64,000 nt of DNA from Motilimonas eburnea (GCF_021295345.1 NZ_JAIMJB010000001.1:1-64000), one strand, 5' to 3'; shown: positions 16,520 to 26,613, counted from the first letter of the stretch. Made by a program: numbers and translations. Notes: generated by a model not told the origin, from the sequence alone.

Positions 16520-18979
16520 TTAGGCCCTGAGCGGTGCCAACAGCTGTTTAAACATGCTTTGGGTAATGATGTAAATTAGGCCAATCGCGATCACAGGCAA
16601 TGCGGCAAAAAGCCACCAGTGCATTTGCGGTTGCATCTCAAAGCCCCATTTCACCATACTGGCAATGACAGCTTGTGCACCTATGGCCGCACAAAAACCC
16701 GCGATAACTGCCATGATGCCGTATTCAGCCCAAAGAGTGGCGCTAATGCGCTTTTTGCTGGCCCCTAGAGTGCGATAGAGCTTAATTTCCCGTTGGCGCT
16801 GCGACACACTTAAACGCAGTAAAGTTAACACTAGGAGTAAACCACTGATCACGGCTAAGCTGGCCAGTACGGTTAATGACCAAGCGACTTGGCCTAGTAA
16901 AGACTGAATTTGGTTGGCCATGGTACGCAGATCCAACACGCTGACCGTTGGGTAGTCTCGTGCCAGTTGGTTTAACAAATCCGATTGTGCTTGTTCAACC
17001 CGGTAACTGATGAGCCAAGTAGCGGGCAAATTGGCCAGCACATCTGGGCTAAAGATAAAGTAAAAATTGGGTTTCATGTTGCGCCATTCAACTGCGCGAA
17101 TGCTGTTTACCTTAGCGCTAAAAGTTTGGCTATTCACACTAAAGTGTAAGGTGTCACCCAGTTCAATGGAGAGCCTTTTGGCGATTTCTTGTTCCACCGA
17201 CACGCCGCCTTGAGAGGTCCACTCTCCAGCTACCAATTCATTATGGCTAGGTAGATTAGCAAGCCAGGTGAAATTTAACTCGCGGCGCAGGGCGGGGTCT
17301 TTTTCACTCTGCTGCGCTTCATCTTGTGTGGCTTGTGAAGACTGTAACACCTCGTCGTTACGCTGGATCAAACGGCCTCGGATCACGGGATAAGCCAGTG
17401 AGTGAGGCAGTTGCCACTGCTCAAGTTGATCTGTATAGGGGGCTACTTGCTCAGGCGCGATATTTATGGCGAATACATTGGCGGCATCAGGCGGTAAGGT
17501 TTGCTGCCAGTTATCAAGCAAATCACTGCGCAGTAGCCAAATTACGCTTAATAGCATTAACGAACAAGTCAACGCCCCAAGCTGAGCGATGCTGGCTGCT
17601 TTACTGCGATTAAGGCGGCTTAAGGCTAAGGTGATGCCCGGCCCCCATTGCTTCTGTTGCAGCAGTTTGGTGACGAATAAGCCTATTCCACCCAACAAAA
17701 TCAGCAGTAGCACAAGGCCAAGTAAGGTTAACCACATCAAGGTATTGCTGCCAAACCAAAGCACCAAGCTTAATAGGGGTAACACGAGTAGGGCAAAGGG
17801 CCAATAGGCTTTGGTTTGCTTGGTTTCACCTTGAATAATGGCGGTAGCGGGCGTGTCTAGTAATCGCAGCAAGCTGATGCCCATGCTGGGCAAACCGACC
17901 AAGAGTGCTACGCCTATACTAATTAGCCATGGGATCAAGCCGATACTCGGTAACGGATCGGGCAGTAGATCTTTAAGAGGCAGCCTCAGTAATTGTTCTA
18001 ATGCGAGCCCGGCAACTAAGCCTAAGGTGCTGGCGAGGCCAAACAACATGAGCAGTTGGCCTGCTAACCAACGCTTTAACCAGCTGCGGCTCGCCCCCAA
18101 GCTTTTTAACATGGCCACGGTGTCGCGCTGGGTATTGCTGTAATGCTGGCTGGTTAGCACTAAGGTGGCGCTGGCCATGAGCAGCACTAAGAGCAGGGTC
18201 AGTGACAAGTATTGCTGTGCTTTATTAAGAAACTCTGCGGTGCGCCCTTGGCTTTGTTCACTGATCCAGCGTTGACTTGGCGTGATAGGGGCTTGCTGCA
18301 ACTGTTTTAGGGCGCTGTCCTCGCCTTTAAAATAGGCGCGATAACTTAATCTGGCGCCTTCGAGTGACGCCCCGGTTTTGGCTAAGTCATCAAGGTGGAT
18401 GATGACTGTGGGCATTTGATTAAATGGGTTAAATGACAATTCGGGATCTTGAGCAATTAAGCCTGAAACGGTTAACTCGGCATCGCCGATGGCCACCGTG
18501 TCACCGACCTTGACGTCCAGCAAATTAAACAAACGCTCGGCAAGCCAAAGTTGATTGGGCTCAACATGGCCATAAAATGCCGCAGTATTATGACTGGCGT
18601 GACTGTTGATGGGGGTGGGGTCTAATACCAGCTCGCCCCTTAATGGGAAATCGCTTTGCATGGCTTTAACGCTTACCAACTGCATGCCATTATCACTAAA
18701 TGCCATGGTGCGAATACGGGTTTGCAAGCTGTATTGTAAGCCTAATTCACTGGCCTGACTTAATAGCTCGGGGCTGATGGCTTGCTGATTGGATACCAAG
18801 ACCAAATCGCCGCCAAGGGCTGAGCGACCTTGGTCGACCATGACTTTGTCAACCCGGGTGACCAGCGCGGCCAAGGCAAACACACAAGCCACAATCAAGG
18901 TTAAGGCTAAGGTAATGGGCCAAAGTTGGCCTTGCCAGCATTCACGCCAACGCCATTTTGTTAACAGATTCCCTTTCAT
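16520..18979 (-). CDS. ybbP: ABC exporter permease, FtsX/MacB-type (YbbP-like)
   Basis: 819 residues: one N-terminal helix, a periplasmic MacB_PCD-like domain, three helices with FtsX core, a second helix group, another periplasmic domain and a final three-helix FtsX unit (LYRTLGASKKRI, the coupling-helix pattern seen also as MLKSLGASRSWL in the first core). This is the double-FtsX architecture of YbbP. The start overlaps the stop of the ATPase gene by four bases (ATGA), so the two are cotranslated. Substrate unknown; ties to lipid or lipoprotein handling are suggested only by its neighbour tesA. Confidence 0.88.
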   Translation of the reverse strand: MKGNLLTKWRWRECWQGQLWPITLALTLIVACVFALAALVTRVDKVMVDQGRSALGGDLVLVSNQQAISPELLSQASELGLQYSLQTRIRTMAFSDNGMQLVSVKAMQSDFPLRGELVLDPTPINSHASHNTAAFYGHVEPNQLWLAERLFNLLDVKVGDTVAIGDAELTVSGLIAQDPELSFNPFNQMPTVIIHLDDLAKTGASLEGARLSYRAYFKGEDSALKQLQQAPITPSQRWISEQSQGRTAEFLNKAQQYLSLTLLLVLLMASATLVLTSQHYSNTQRDTVAMLKSLGASRSWLKRWLAGQLLMLFGLASTLGLVAGLALEQLLRLPLKDLLPDPLPSIGLIPWLISIGVALLVGLPSMGISLLRLLDTPATAIIQGETKQTKAYWPFALLVLPLLSLVLWFGSNTLMWLTLLGLVLLLILLGGIGLFVTKLLQQKQWGPGITLALSRLNRSKAASIAQLGALTCSLMLLSVIWLLRSDLLDNWQQTLPPDAANVFAINIAPEQVAPYTDQLEQWQLPHSLAYPVIRGRLIQRNDEVLQSSQATQDEAQQSEKDPALRRELNFTWLANLPSHNELVAGEWTSQGGVSVEQEIAKRLSIELGDTLHFSVNSQTFSAKVNSIRAVEWRNMKPNFYFIFSPDVLANLPATWLISYRVEQAQSDLLNQLARDYPTVSVLDLRTMANQIQSLLGQVAWSLTVLASLAVISGLLLVLTLLRLSVSQRQREIKLYRTLGASKKRISATLWAEYGIMAVIAGFCAAIGAQAVIASMVKWGFEMQPQMHWWLFAALPVIAIGLIYIITQSMFKQLLAPLRA

Positions 18980-19647
18980 TCGGCCACCTTACCTGCTGCT
19001 ATGTGTAAGGTTCTATCGCAGCGCTCGGCGAGGGAGGGATCATGGGTTACCAGTACTAAGGTGGTGCCGTGCTCTCGGTTAAGCTGGAATAAAAGCTCAA
19101 CAATGCGGCTGGCGGTTTGCTGGTCTAAATTGCCCGTCGGCTCATCAGCAAACAATATTTTGGGCTGGCTAATAAAGGCTCGCGCAAGGGCCACGCGCTG
19201 CTGCTCACCACCGGAAAGCTGTGAGGGTAAATGATCGGCGCGCTCAGCCAACCCCACTTGTTGCAGTAGCTGATTGGCCAATACTTCATCTTGCTTTGCG
19301 CCCTTGATTAAAAACGGTAGCATCACATTTTCCCGTGCGGTTAGGGTTGGGATCAGCAAAAAACTTTGAAACACAAAACTAATATGCTCGCAACGCAGGG
19401 CGGCACGCGCTTCTTCATCGAGTTGAGACAAGGCCTGACCAAGTAAATAAATCTCGCCAGAGCTGGCCACGTCTAATCCGGCAAGTAAGGTCATTAAGGT
19501 GGATTTTCCCGCGCCCGATGGGCCAACAAGGGCTAAGCTTTCACCCGCTTTAACTTGTAGCGAAACGTCTTGCAATATGGTCAAGCTATCCGTGCTTGTG
19601 GTAACTTGTTTAACCACATGTTCAGCTTTAATAATGGGATCAGACAT
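18976..19647 (-). CDS. ybbA: ABC transporter ATP-binding protein (YbbA-like)
   Basis: 223 residues with Walker A GPSGAGKST, ABC signature LSGGEQQR, Walker B ILFADEPTGNLD and the H-loop VTHD: a complete MacB/LolD-type ATPase. It powers the YbbP permease, whose gene overlaps by four bases. Ribosome binding site AAAAAAGG lies before the ATG at 19647. The start codon overlaps that of the divergent tesA. Confidence 0.93.
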   Translation of the reverse strand: MSDPIIKAEHVVKQVTTSTDSLTILQDVSLQVKAGESLALVGPSGAGKSTLMTLLAGLDVASSGEIYLLGQALSQLDEEARAALRCEHISFVFQSFLLIPTLTARENVMLPFLIKGAKQDEVLANQLLQQVGLAERADHLPSQLSGGEQQRVALARAFISQPKILFADEPTGNLDQQTASRIVELLFQLNREHGTTLVLVTHDPSLAERCDRTLHIAAGKVAE

Positions 19648-20254
19648 GTATAAACCTTTTTTGTTTCTTTTAATGACTGGCTTAAGCCTAATGAGTAGCC
19701 TAGTGTACAGTCAAACCTTACTGATTGTGGGTGATAGCCTGAGTGCGGGCTATCAAATGGCAGCTGAGCAAAGCTGGCCCGCCTTATTACCTGAACGCTT
19801 AGCTAAGCAAGGTAAGCCCTATCAAGTCGTTAATGCCAGTATTTCCGGCGATACCTCAGGCAATGGTTTAGCTCGGTTACCTGAGCTGCTTAAATTGCAT
19901 CAACCCGATTACGTGTTTATTACGCTGGGTGCCAATGATGGCTTACGCGGCTTTGCGCCACATATCTTACGTAACAACCTTACCAAGATGATCACTTTAG
20001 TGAAACAAGCAGGTGGCCAAGCCATGATCATGCAAGTGCAAGCGCCGCCCAATTACGGCAAGCGTTACAGTCAAGCCTTTGCTCAAGTCTTCACCGAGGT
20101 GAGTGAGGCGCAAAGTGTGCCATTATTGCCTTTTTTTCTTGAGCCTATCATTCTACAACCGGACTATATGATGCCCGATGGCTTGCACCCGACAGCAGCG
20201 GCGCAACCCCACATCGCTAATTTCGTTAGTGAGCAGTTAATTTCACATCTGTAA
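19646..20254 (+). CDS. tesA: Multifunctional esterase / lysophospholipase TesA
   Basis: 202 residues: signal peptide (MYKPFLFLLMTGLSLMSS, cleavage near VYS-QT), then the SGNH-hydrolase blocks in order: block I VGDSLSAGY with nucleophile Ser, Gly in ISGDTSG, Asn in TLGANDG, and DGLHP holding catalytic Asp and His. TesA is a periplasmic thioesterase I / protease I / lysophospholipase L1. The divergent pairing with ybbA-ybbP is conserved in Gammaproteobacteria. ATG at 19646 is preferred (GGGA six bases upstream); an in-frame ATG at 19634 is possible. The chosen start overlaps the ybbA start codon by two bases on the opposite strand. Confidence 0.93.
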   Translation: MYKPFLFLLMTGLSLMSSLVYSQTLLIVGDSLSAGYQMAAEQSWPALLPERLAKQGKPYQVVNASISGDTSGNGLARLPELLKLHQPDYVFITLGANDGLRGFAPHILRNNLTKMITLVKQAGGQAMIMQVQAPPNYGKRYSQAFAQVFTEVSEAQSVPLLPFFLEPIILQPDYMMPDGLHPTAAAQPHIANFVSEQLISHL

Positions 20255-20280
20255 CCCCATCAATATTTAATCTTTCAAAC

Positions 20281-20307
20281 TTAACTTGTTAATTATTAAC
20301 AGGTTAA
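20281..20307. promoter_or_regulatory. 27-bp A+T-rich dyad between tesA and the speA leader
   Basis: Arms TTAACTTGTTAA and TTAACAGGTTAA around TTA are inverted repeats with one mismatch. No T-run follows, so an operator is as likely as a weak tesA terminator. It does not match the ArgR or TyrR consensus as I know them. Confidence 0.5.
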
Positions 20308-20367
20308 GTTTATTGCAGTATTTCTTTTCTTTACCGTTAATTTATTTTGTTGGACTGTACAGGTTAA

Positions 20368-20454
20368 ATGTTTTTCTATTCGCGCAACCGGACTGTTGCG
20401 GGGCTAGCGCACTGCGCTCAAGCTCAAACGTGCGGCTATTGGGCTGTGAGGTAA
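20368..20454 (+). CDS. Possible 28-codon leader peptide upstream of speA
   Basis: A short ORF with ATG at 20368 and TAA at 20452-20454, AGG five bases before the ATG. The peptide begins MFFYSRNRTV, has a Cys/Gln-rich middle and ends GYWAVR. Arg codons are at positions 6 (CGC), 8 (CGG) and 28 (AGG, rare), the last one directly before the stop. The stop codon lies in the loop and at the base of a terminator-like hairpin. This is the layout of arrest-peptide or attenuation leaders such as SpeFL (which also ends in Arg-stop) and TnaC. No homologue is recognised, so coding status is an inference from layout. Confidence 0.4.
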   Translation: MFFYSRNRTVAGLAHCAQAQTCGYWAVR

Positions 20455-20480
20455 CAGCCTGTTTTTAAATTAATTTTTTT
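20441..20480 (+). terminator. Terminator/attenuator hairpin in the speA 5' region
   Basis: GGCTGT (20442-20447) pairs with ACAGCC (20454-20459), loop GAGGTA, with an extra G-T pair at the base, followed by GTTTTT and, after AAATTAA, a second run of seven T up to 20480. It ends 10 bases before the speA start. A ribosome halted at the leader stop codon (20452-20454) would cover the 3' arm. Alternatively it is just the distant tesA terminator. Confidence 0.6.
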
Positions 20481-20490
20481 GGATTGATCC

Positions 20491-22404
20491 ATGACACAAG
20501 CAACAGATCTAGAAGCCGTTCGCGCTAGCTACAATGTGCGCCACTGGAGCCAGGGTTTTTACGGTATTAATGATGAGGGTGAAGTATATGTTGCGCCTAA
20601 AGCGGACGAGCCTAACCACACCATCGCCTTAACTGAAATCAGTCAGCAGGTGCAAGCGAAAGGGTTAAGTTTACCCGTATTGGTGCGCTTTCCGCAGATA
20701 CTACATCAGCGGGTCCATAATTTATGCGCCGCGTTTAACCAAGCCATCGCTGACTACCAATATGATGAGAAATATTTGCTGGTTTATCCTATTAAGGTGA
20801 ATCAGCAGAAAGAAGTGGTAGACCAATTGCTTGCTAGCCAGCAAGACAAAGAGGTAAAACAGCTTGGCCTTGAAGCGGGCAGTAAAGGTGAATTGCTCGC
20901 CGTGCTAGCGCTGGCACAAAAAGTCAGCTCGGTCATTGTCTGTAATGGTTACAAAGACGAAGAATATATCCGCCTTGCTTTGATCGGTGAAAAGCTGGGC
21001 CACAAGGTGCATATTGTCTTAGAAAAAATGTCTGAATTGGCCATGGTGCTCAGAGAAGCAAAAAAGCTTAACGTATCACCGCGCCTAGGCTTGCGCGTGC
21101 GTTTAGCATCGCAAGGTAAAGGCAAATGGCAAGCCAGTGGCGGCGAAAAATCCAAGTTTGGTTTATCGGCTTCGCAAGTATTGCAAGTACTTGATGTCTT
21201 GAAACAAAACAACCAAGTGGATGCGTTGCAATTGGTGCATTTTCATCTTGGCTCGCAAATGGCCAATATTCGCGATGTGCGCACCGGTGTCAGTGAGGCC
21301 GCACGCTTTTATTGTGAATTACGAGAGCTGGGTGCGAACCTATTGTGCATGGACGTCGGCGGTGGCTTAGCGGTGGACTATGATGGCACGCGCAGTCAAT
21401 CGTCAAATTCCATGAACTACAGCTTGGCCGAATATGCCAATAATATCGTTTATTGTATTGGCGATATTTGTAAGCTTTATAACCAGCCAATGCCGATGAT
21501 TATTTCCGAGTCAGGTCGCGCCCTGACGGCCCATCATGCCGTGCTTATTTCAAATGTGATTGGCGCAGAAAGCTACACGCCCGAGGACATAACACCACCG
21601 GACGCCGAGCAACCTTTACTGCTGCAAAATATGTGGCGCTCTTGGTTACAGTTAAGCGGCCGCAATGATGATCGCGCCTTAATTGAGATCTATCACGACT
21701 GTCAAAGCGATTTGGCCGAAGTGCACAGTCAATTTGCCATGGGCGTGTTAAACCTGACCCAACGCGCCTGGGCGGAGCAGCTTAACTTACGTCTGTGCTA
21801 TGAGCTCAATCAAATGCTGGACACCAAAAACCGTTTTCACCGCCCCATTATGGATGAGTTAACGGAAAAGTTAGCGGATAAGTTCTTTGTCAACTTTTCG
21901 CTATTTCAATCTTTGCCCGATGCGTGGGGGATAGACCAGGTGTTTCCTGTGTTGCCTTTGTCCGGTTTAGATAAGGTGCCCAGCAGCCGTGCTGTGTTAT
22001 TGGATATCACCTGTGATTCCGATGGCACCGTGGACCAATACGTTGATGGTCAAGGCATTGAAACCACCTTGCCTGTCCCGCCTTGGTCGAGTGACAAAGA
22101 ATATTTAATGGGCTTTTTCTTGGTGGGGGCTTATCAAGAAATCTTAGGTGACATGCATAACTTATTTGGCGATACCCACAGTGCGGTTGTGGTGATGGAC
22201 GAGCAAGGCAAAGCAGAGGTGGTGTCGATTGATGAAGGCGATACGGTAGAAGACATGCTGCAATATGTGCATCTCGATGCGCAGGAGTTTAGAGCCGCGT
22301 TCCGTGACTTAATTAGCGCGAAAATCCCAGCCAGCGAGCAGCAACAAATCTACCAAGAGCTGGACTTAGGTTTAAAAGGCTATACCTATCTGGAAGAGGT
22401 ATAA
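20491..22404 (+). CDS. speA: Biosynthetic arginine decarboxylase SpeA
   Basis: Converts L-arginine to agmatine and CO2, first step of the agmatine route to putrescine. The 637 residues match the long SpeA form. The PLP-lysine lies in [11 protein letters not shown] (Lys102), and later marks are [32 protein letters not shown] and the C-terminal LDITCDSDG (second-substrate cysteine). Start ATG 20491 has GGA seven bases upstream. It is followed after 66 bases by speB, so the pair forms a pathway operon. Upstream lies a probable attenuator (20368-20480). Confidence 0.97.
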   Translation: MTQATDLEAVRASYNVRHWSQGFYGINDEGEVYVAPKADEPNHTIALTEISQQVQAKGLSLPVLVRFPQILHQRVHNLCAAFNQAIADYQYDEKYLLVYPIKVNQQKEVVDQLLASQQDKEVKQLGLEAGSKGELLAVLALAQKVSSVIVCNGYKDEEYIRLALIGEKLGHKVHIVLEKMSELAMVLREAKKLNVSPRLGLRVRLASQGKGKWQASGGEKSKFGLSASQVLQVLDVLKQNNQVDALQLVHFHLGSQMANIRDVRTGVSEAARFYCELRELGANLLCMDVGGGLAVDYDGTRSQSSNSMNYSLAEYANNIVYCIGDICKLYNQPMPMIISESGRALTAHHAVLISNVIGAESYTPEDITPPDAEQPLLLQNMWRSWLQLSGRNDDRALIEIYHDCQSDLAEVHSQFAMGVLNLTQRAWAEQLNLRLCYELNQMLDTKNRFHRPIMDELTEKLADKFFVNFSLFQSLPDAWGIDQVFPVLPLSGLDKVPSSRAVLLDITCDSDGTVDQYVDGQGIETTLPVPPWSSDKEYLMGFFLVGAYQEILGDMHNLFGDTHSAVVVMDEQGKAEVVSIDEGDTVEDMLQYVHLDAQEFRAAFRDLISAKIPASEQQQIYQELDLGLKGYTYLEEV

Positions 22405-22470
22405 ACTCAACATAATTTGCCGCTAGGGCTAATACGCCCTTGCGGTATCTCATTTATAAATAAAGGCTCG

Positions 22471-23403
22471 ATGGCCATGAATGATGTGTTTTCACAAATA
22501 GATAACTCACTTTACTCCAATGGGATGACGTTTTTACGCCAGCCCTTGGTGCGAAACCCTCTCTCCACCGATGCGGATGTCGTTGTGCTTGGCTTGCCGT
22601 TTGATATGGCTACATCGGGCCGTTCAGGGGCGCGCATGGGGCCCGACGCCATTCGTCGAGCTTCGGTTAACCTAGCTTGGGAAGATCGCCGTTTCCCTTG
22701 GCCTTTTCGATTGTTTGAGCATGTGAAGCTGGTCGATGCCGGTGATTTAGTCTTTAGTTGTGGTGACAGCGCCGATTTTTGTCAGCGTTTGGAATTGGCT
22801 GCATCGCAAATATTAAGCAGCGGCAAAGCCTTATTGGGTTTAGGGGGCGACCATTTTGTCACTTTACCCTTGTTGCGTGCCCATGCTAAAAAACATGGCA
22901 AAATGGCTTTGATCCACTTTGATGCCCATACGGATACTTACAGCAATGGCAGTCGTTATGATCACGGCACCATGTTTTATCATGCTCCCAATGAAGGGCT
23001 TATTGATAAGCACCATTCGGTACAAATCGGTATTCGTACCGATTACACGGAAAAGGGCCATGGTTTTAATGTGATTAATGCGATGCAAGCCAATGACATG
23101 AGCGTTGCCGACATTGTTTCGCAAATCAAAGCCACGGTTGCCGATTTGCCGGTCTATTTAACCTTTGATATTGACTGTTTAGATCCCGCCTTTGCGCCGG
23201 GGACCGGCACGCCCGTTTGCGGTGGACTAACCACAGATAAAATACTGAAAATCATACGCGGTTTACAAGGTTTACCCCTAGTCGGGATGGATGTAGTTGA
23301 AGTTGCACCTGCTTATGATAACAGTGAGATCACCGCGTTAGCCGGGGCGACCATTGCCCTAGAGCTGCTTCACTTGTGGGCTGTAACCCATCAGTCATGT
23401 TAA
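22471..23403 (+). CDS. speB: Agmatinase SpeB
   Basis: Hydrolyses agmatine to putrescine and urea with a di-manganese centre. Metal-ligand motifs are [13 protein letters not shown] and the pair of Asp in [16 protein letters not shown]. The 310-residue length is normal. The frame is open 18 codons further upstream, but AAAGG four bases before the ATG at 22471 marks the start. The stop TAA shares bases with the stop of the convergent HBM-like gene (TTAA at 23400-23403). Works directly after SpeA. Confidence 0.96.
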   Translation: MAMNDVFSQIDNSLYSNGMTFLRQPLVRNPLSTDADVVVLGLPFDMATSGRSGARMGPDAIRRASVNLAWEDRRFPWPFRLFEHVKLVDAGDLVFSCGDSADFCQRLELAASQILSSGKALLGLGGDHFVTLPLLRAHAKKHGKMALIHFDAHTDTYSNGSRYDHGTMFYHAPNEGLIDKHHSVQIGIRTDYTEKGHGFNVINAMQANDMSVADIVSQIKATVADLPVYLTFDIDCLDPAFAPGTGTPVCGGLTTDKILKIIRGLQGLPLVGMDVVEVAPAYDNSEITALAGATIALELLHLWAVTHQSC

Positions 23404-24251
23404 GGCCTGTTGGCCTTATGACGCCGGCTCAATAAGATGAGGCCAATGAAAACTAAGCCATAGCTAAGCCAACGACTCGATTGCCATTGGTTTAGCTTAT
23501 GGTCGAGTTGCGCTTGCAATGACGCCAGTTGTTCTTCAATCTGATGTGCGCTGTTTCGCATCGCCTTCATTTCACCCTGTTCGTGAGCAAATCTTACCTC
23601 CTTCATTAGGTCGTCAATACTTTGTATTTGAAGTGAAAAATCGGTTACGGATTGTCGCAACTCAGGGGGAACCCCTTGCCACTTTTGCAGGCGAGACAGG
23701 GTGTTTTGAATGTCAGCTAATAGTTGATGATTATCTTCTGTTACATAATTAAGTAAGCGCTCGCGCAAACCCAGTAGTTGGGCGTAAAAAGCAATATTAA
23801 ATTCCCTTGCTTGGTTTTCTAGCTCTTTTTGCTTCACCATCAGTAAGTTGAGTTCGCTGAGCTCTTGTTGAGGGCGATAATCTAGTTCACGAATGGTGGC
23901 GGAAAAGTGCTCTTGATATTGGTTGAGTAATTGGGTTATTTGCTCAATTTGCGCCGCTGAATCGGTTGTGCAATGTCTGGCAAGGTTCACTTCTTGATAG
24001 AGCTGCCCGCTTCTGTCGAACAATTGGTTTTTATACTCGGCTTGGCGTCTCGCGATGTAATCTTTCTCATGGCGTCGTAAGGTTAATAACGAAATTTGCG
24101 CTTGTTGAATGGTGTATTGGCATTGATAAACCTGATTTTGCTGATAATAGCCGAGCTCCAATAGAATAGCGGCTAATACTAAACTGGTGATAGCAAATAG
24201 CATACCTCGATTGAGGGCTCGATTGAGTCTTCGACTAAGCGCCTTGGCCAT
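23400..24251 (-). CDS. Membrane protein with HBM-like helical sensor domain and no output domain
   Basis: 283 residues: an N-terminal helix (about 16-34), a long all-helical periplasmic region (about 40-255) starting with [12 protein letters not shown], the charged pattern typical of helical bimodular (HBM) ligand-binding domains of chemoreceptors, then a second helix (about 260-275) and only six or so cytosolic residues (RRHKANRP). HAMP, MA or kinase modules are absent, so it is not a chemoreceptor by itself. It is last in a minus-strand run with DUF3541, DUF3080 and LysR genes. AGGG precedes the ATG. Role unknown. Confidence 0.6.
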   Translation of the reverse strand: MAKALSRRLNRALNRGMLFAITSLVLAAILLELGYYQQNQVYQCQYTIQQAQISLLTLRRHEKDYIARRQAEYKNQLFDRSGQLYQEVNLARHCTTDSAAQIEQITQLLNQYQEHFSATIRELDYRPQQELSELNLLMVKQKELENQAREFNIAFYAQLLGLRERLLNYVTEDNHQLLADIQNTLSRLQKWQGVPPELRQSVTDFSLQIQSIDDLMKEVRFAHEQGEMKAMRNSAHQIEEQLASLQAQLDHKLNQWQSSRWLSYGLVFIGLILLSRRHKANRP

Positions 24252-24355
24252 TTAGATCCCTATACTGCTCATGTTTTGTCAAATTATAGACCAAGTTAGC
24301 CACGGACAGCTTGCTCGAGCAGCCCTAAAGTGATGTCTTATGGTTGCCATCGGAA

Positions 24356-25462
24356 CTATTTTGCCATTAAGCCATACGGTGGGCTTACGACCATGGCGGG
24401 ACTTGCCTGAGTGGTGCTCGTGGCCGCTAACCCTTGCCAATCCAGTAACATGATGGCTAAAACATTGCGGTGCTCGCCACGCTCTAAATTAATATCGCCA
24501 CTGACTGACGGGATCATATTATGCAGTGGGTGAATGGCTTGGCTGATGGCTTGTTGGGTTTTTTGCACAACGGGATCATGATCTAACTGAGCCAACAAAA
24601 AGTTGAGTCCTACCTCGGCGATGACGTCTTCTTTACAGCGAGCCAATATGCTGTCTATGTTGTTACGGTAGTAATCAAATATCCATTGATGCTGACTTTC
24701 GACGACAGGCTTAAGGTAATATTGGGAGTCGGCAAAAATAATATGGCTCATGCCATAGATCTTATTGTTAAATTGCTGCTCACTTAACAGGTGATCTTGT
24801 TCGTCTGGATAGGCAAGACGAAAAGCCTGGCTAAAGGCTTGCGTTAAATCTTGCTCCCCTAATTGGCGCAACCAATAAACATGATTTGCCATTTGCGCAG
24901 CCCAAGCGCGGATCATCTCTGGATCCATGGCGTACTTGGCAAAATCATAACGGCGAATGATCTCTCTCAATTTGGCATCCTCTTTGTGCTTAAGGCCAAA
25001 CTCATCCGCTCTTGCCATGGCGCTTAGTAAATCTAATCCCAGATACATATATTCGGCTTGATTCAGCGTTGCTTGGTAACGGCGTTTTTCGCGCTCGGTT
25101 TGCTTACCTTTCAGGCTCTGCAAACGCGATAGCGCATAAGCTTGGATTTGAGTGGGTGTGTGGACATCGCTGGCAAAATGATTAAGGCGATTGGCAACAC
25201 GTGCGAGATCAACCCAAAGAGATAACAGGTATTTAGGATCATGGGTTTGGCGATGCATTCGCAGGCCATAATGGGCGAAAGTGTAGGGCTTTAGGGTAAA
25301 TAATGCGGCTTCATAAGTGGTTTTTATTCGCTGTGCTTGCTCAATATATTGCTGTTTTAGTGCTTGTTCTGGTGCGACTTGGGCCTGACAAGTCGAAAAC
25401 AGACTAAACCAAATAAACAGGAGCAGGCAAATACCGGAAATACGTTGGGGAAAGAGCTTCAT
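24356..25462 (-). CDS. Exported DUF3541-like protein
   Basis: 368 residues with a signal peptide ending near TCQA-QV. The mature protein is all-helical, with LKPYTFAHYGLRMHRQT and later IYGMSHIIFADSQYY and HRNVLAIMLLDWQGL, which match my memory of DUF3541 from Vibrio and Shewanella. It is a predicted periplasmic protein of unknown role. It lies 104 bases upstream of the HBM-like gene on the same strand. Confidence 0.65.
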   Translation of the reverse strand: MKLFPQRISGICLLLFIWFSLFSTCQAQVAPEQALKQQYIEQAQRIKTTYEAALFTLKPYTFAHYGLRMHRQTHDPKYLLSLWVDLARVANRLNHFASDVHTPTQIQAYALSRLQSLKGKQTEREKRRYQATLNQAEYMYLGLDLLSAMARADEFGLKHKEDAKLREIIRRYDFAKYAMDPEMIRAWAAQMANHVYWLRQLGEQDLTQAFSQAFRLAYPDEQDHLLSEQQFNNKIYGMSHIIFADSQYYLKPVVESQHQWIFDYYRNNIDSILARCKEDVIAEVGLNFLLAQLDHDPVVQKTQQAISQAIHPLHNMIPSVSGDINLERGEHRNVLAIMLLDWQGLAATSTTQASPAMVVSPPYGLMAK

Positions 25463-25592
25463 CGTCCATGACTTTTGTGAGTAGTGTCTAGCTAGATGCT
25501 ATCAAGTTATCGCGCTGTGCGCGCTGATATTTTTTTACCCTTAGATAAACCATGGCTTGTCAATGTCACTCCCCTTAAGGAGCGGTGATGCC

Positions 25593-26609
25593 TTATTGGC
25601 AGCGGGTAAAGAGTTGCTGCCATTGCTGCTGGTGGCGCCGGCTGGCTTGGGTGAGGCGATGTTGCGTGTTGAGTATTTGCGGTATGGCTTGGCGCGTGGG
25701 CGCTTCAATTGCCTCAGGGATGGGCTCAAATAAGGGGGCAAGTAACGGCATCACTTGGTGCAGCTCACTATTTAAGGTGGCGATATAGGGCTGCATCAAC
25801 GCCACGTAGCGGTGACTAAAAATGGCTTTTAACTTGTTAAATGACATGGGATGGCGACGGCTATGGCAGGGGATTTCCTTGCCCTGAGAAACCAACAAAT
25901 CAGTGGCAAAATCCAGTGCTTTGATAGCGTGCTCAGAGGTCATTAATAGGCTCGGTAGATAACGGCTTCGGCTCATGACCTCTAAGTGAAGATTGAGTTG
26001 GGCTGCTGAGTGTGCCTCGCTCGATGGTGGCTGGCTAAGCTTAACTTGGTTTAAATATTTTAGGGTCGCCAAACTCGCTTGGCTAAATTGATGACCTTGT
26101 AAGGGAAAAAGCTGGCTATGGCCAAAGAAAAAACCATACCCCATGTTATCACTGAATAACAGTTGCCAGAAATAGAGGGGGCGTTTTTGCTGTTTTTCAA
26201 TCTTTAGCTCACTGAGGAAGGCACGCTCTTTAGGGCTTAATGTGTCGACAGTATTTAGGCAATGGGTAAGCTGTTTAATTAAGTTAACTTGGAACAAAAA
26301 ACGATCACCACCTCCTTGGTGCTTGTTGAGGATTTGATTTTTGTCACTGGCCGCATACAAAAGATCGCATTGTTTAAGTATCAGGCTTTCTAACAAGGTT
26401 AACTGGCGATCAGGTGACGCCAGCGTTAAGTGACGCTTGCTGGGGAAATCAGTGATTTCTCTATCGGCTTTAGGCACATTAAAGGCATCAGCCAGAAAAT
26501 CACTGTATTGGTATAAGGCCTGTTGTTCTGCTTGGCGGCATCCTGATAACAAGACCGTTGAGCCCATCATGATCAAGAGTAGGCATGCCCATTTTGATGT
26601 ACTTATCAT
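25593..26609 (-). CDS. DUF3080 lipoprotein
   Basis: 338 residues with lipoprotein signal MISTSKWACLLLIMMGS and lipobox LLSGC, so probably lipid-anchored in the envelope. The body contains QYSDFLADAFNV, LNKHQGGGDRFLFQ and FWQLLFSDNMGYG, in line with DUF3080. Function unknown. Its start is only four bases from the stop of the LysR gene, implying one transcript. Confidence 0.75.
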   Translation of the reverse strand: MISTSKWACLLLIMMGSTVLLSGCRQAEQQALYQYSDFLADAFNVPKADREITDFPSKRHLTLASPDRQLTLLESLILKQCDLLYAASDKNQILNKHQGGGDRFLFQVNLIKQLTHCLNTVDTLSPKERAFLSELKIEKQQKRPLYFWQLLFSDNMGYGFFFGHSQLFPLQGHQFSQASLATLKYLNQVKLSQPPSSEAHSAAQLNLHLEVMSRSRYLPSLLMTSEHAIKALDFATDLLVSQGKEIPCHSRRHPMSFNKLKAIFSHRYVALMQPYIATLNSELHQVMPLLAPLFEPIPEAIEAPTRQAIPQILNTQHRLTQASRRHQQQWQQLFTRCQ

Positions 26610-26613
26610 GGTT

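Noticed and set aside
25511-25537. Hairpin CGCGC-TGT-GCGCG followed by TGATATTTTTTT on the plus strand
   Set aside because: It looks like a terminator, but both flanking genes are on the minus strand, where it has no T-run. It may be chance.
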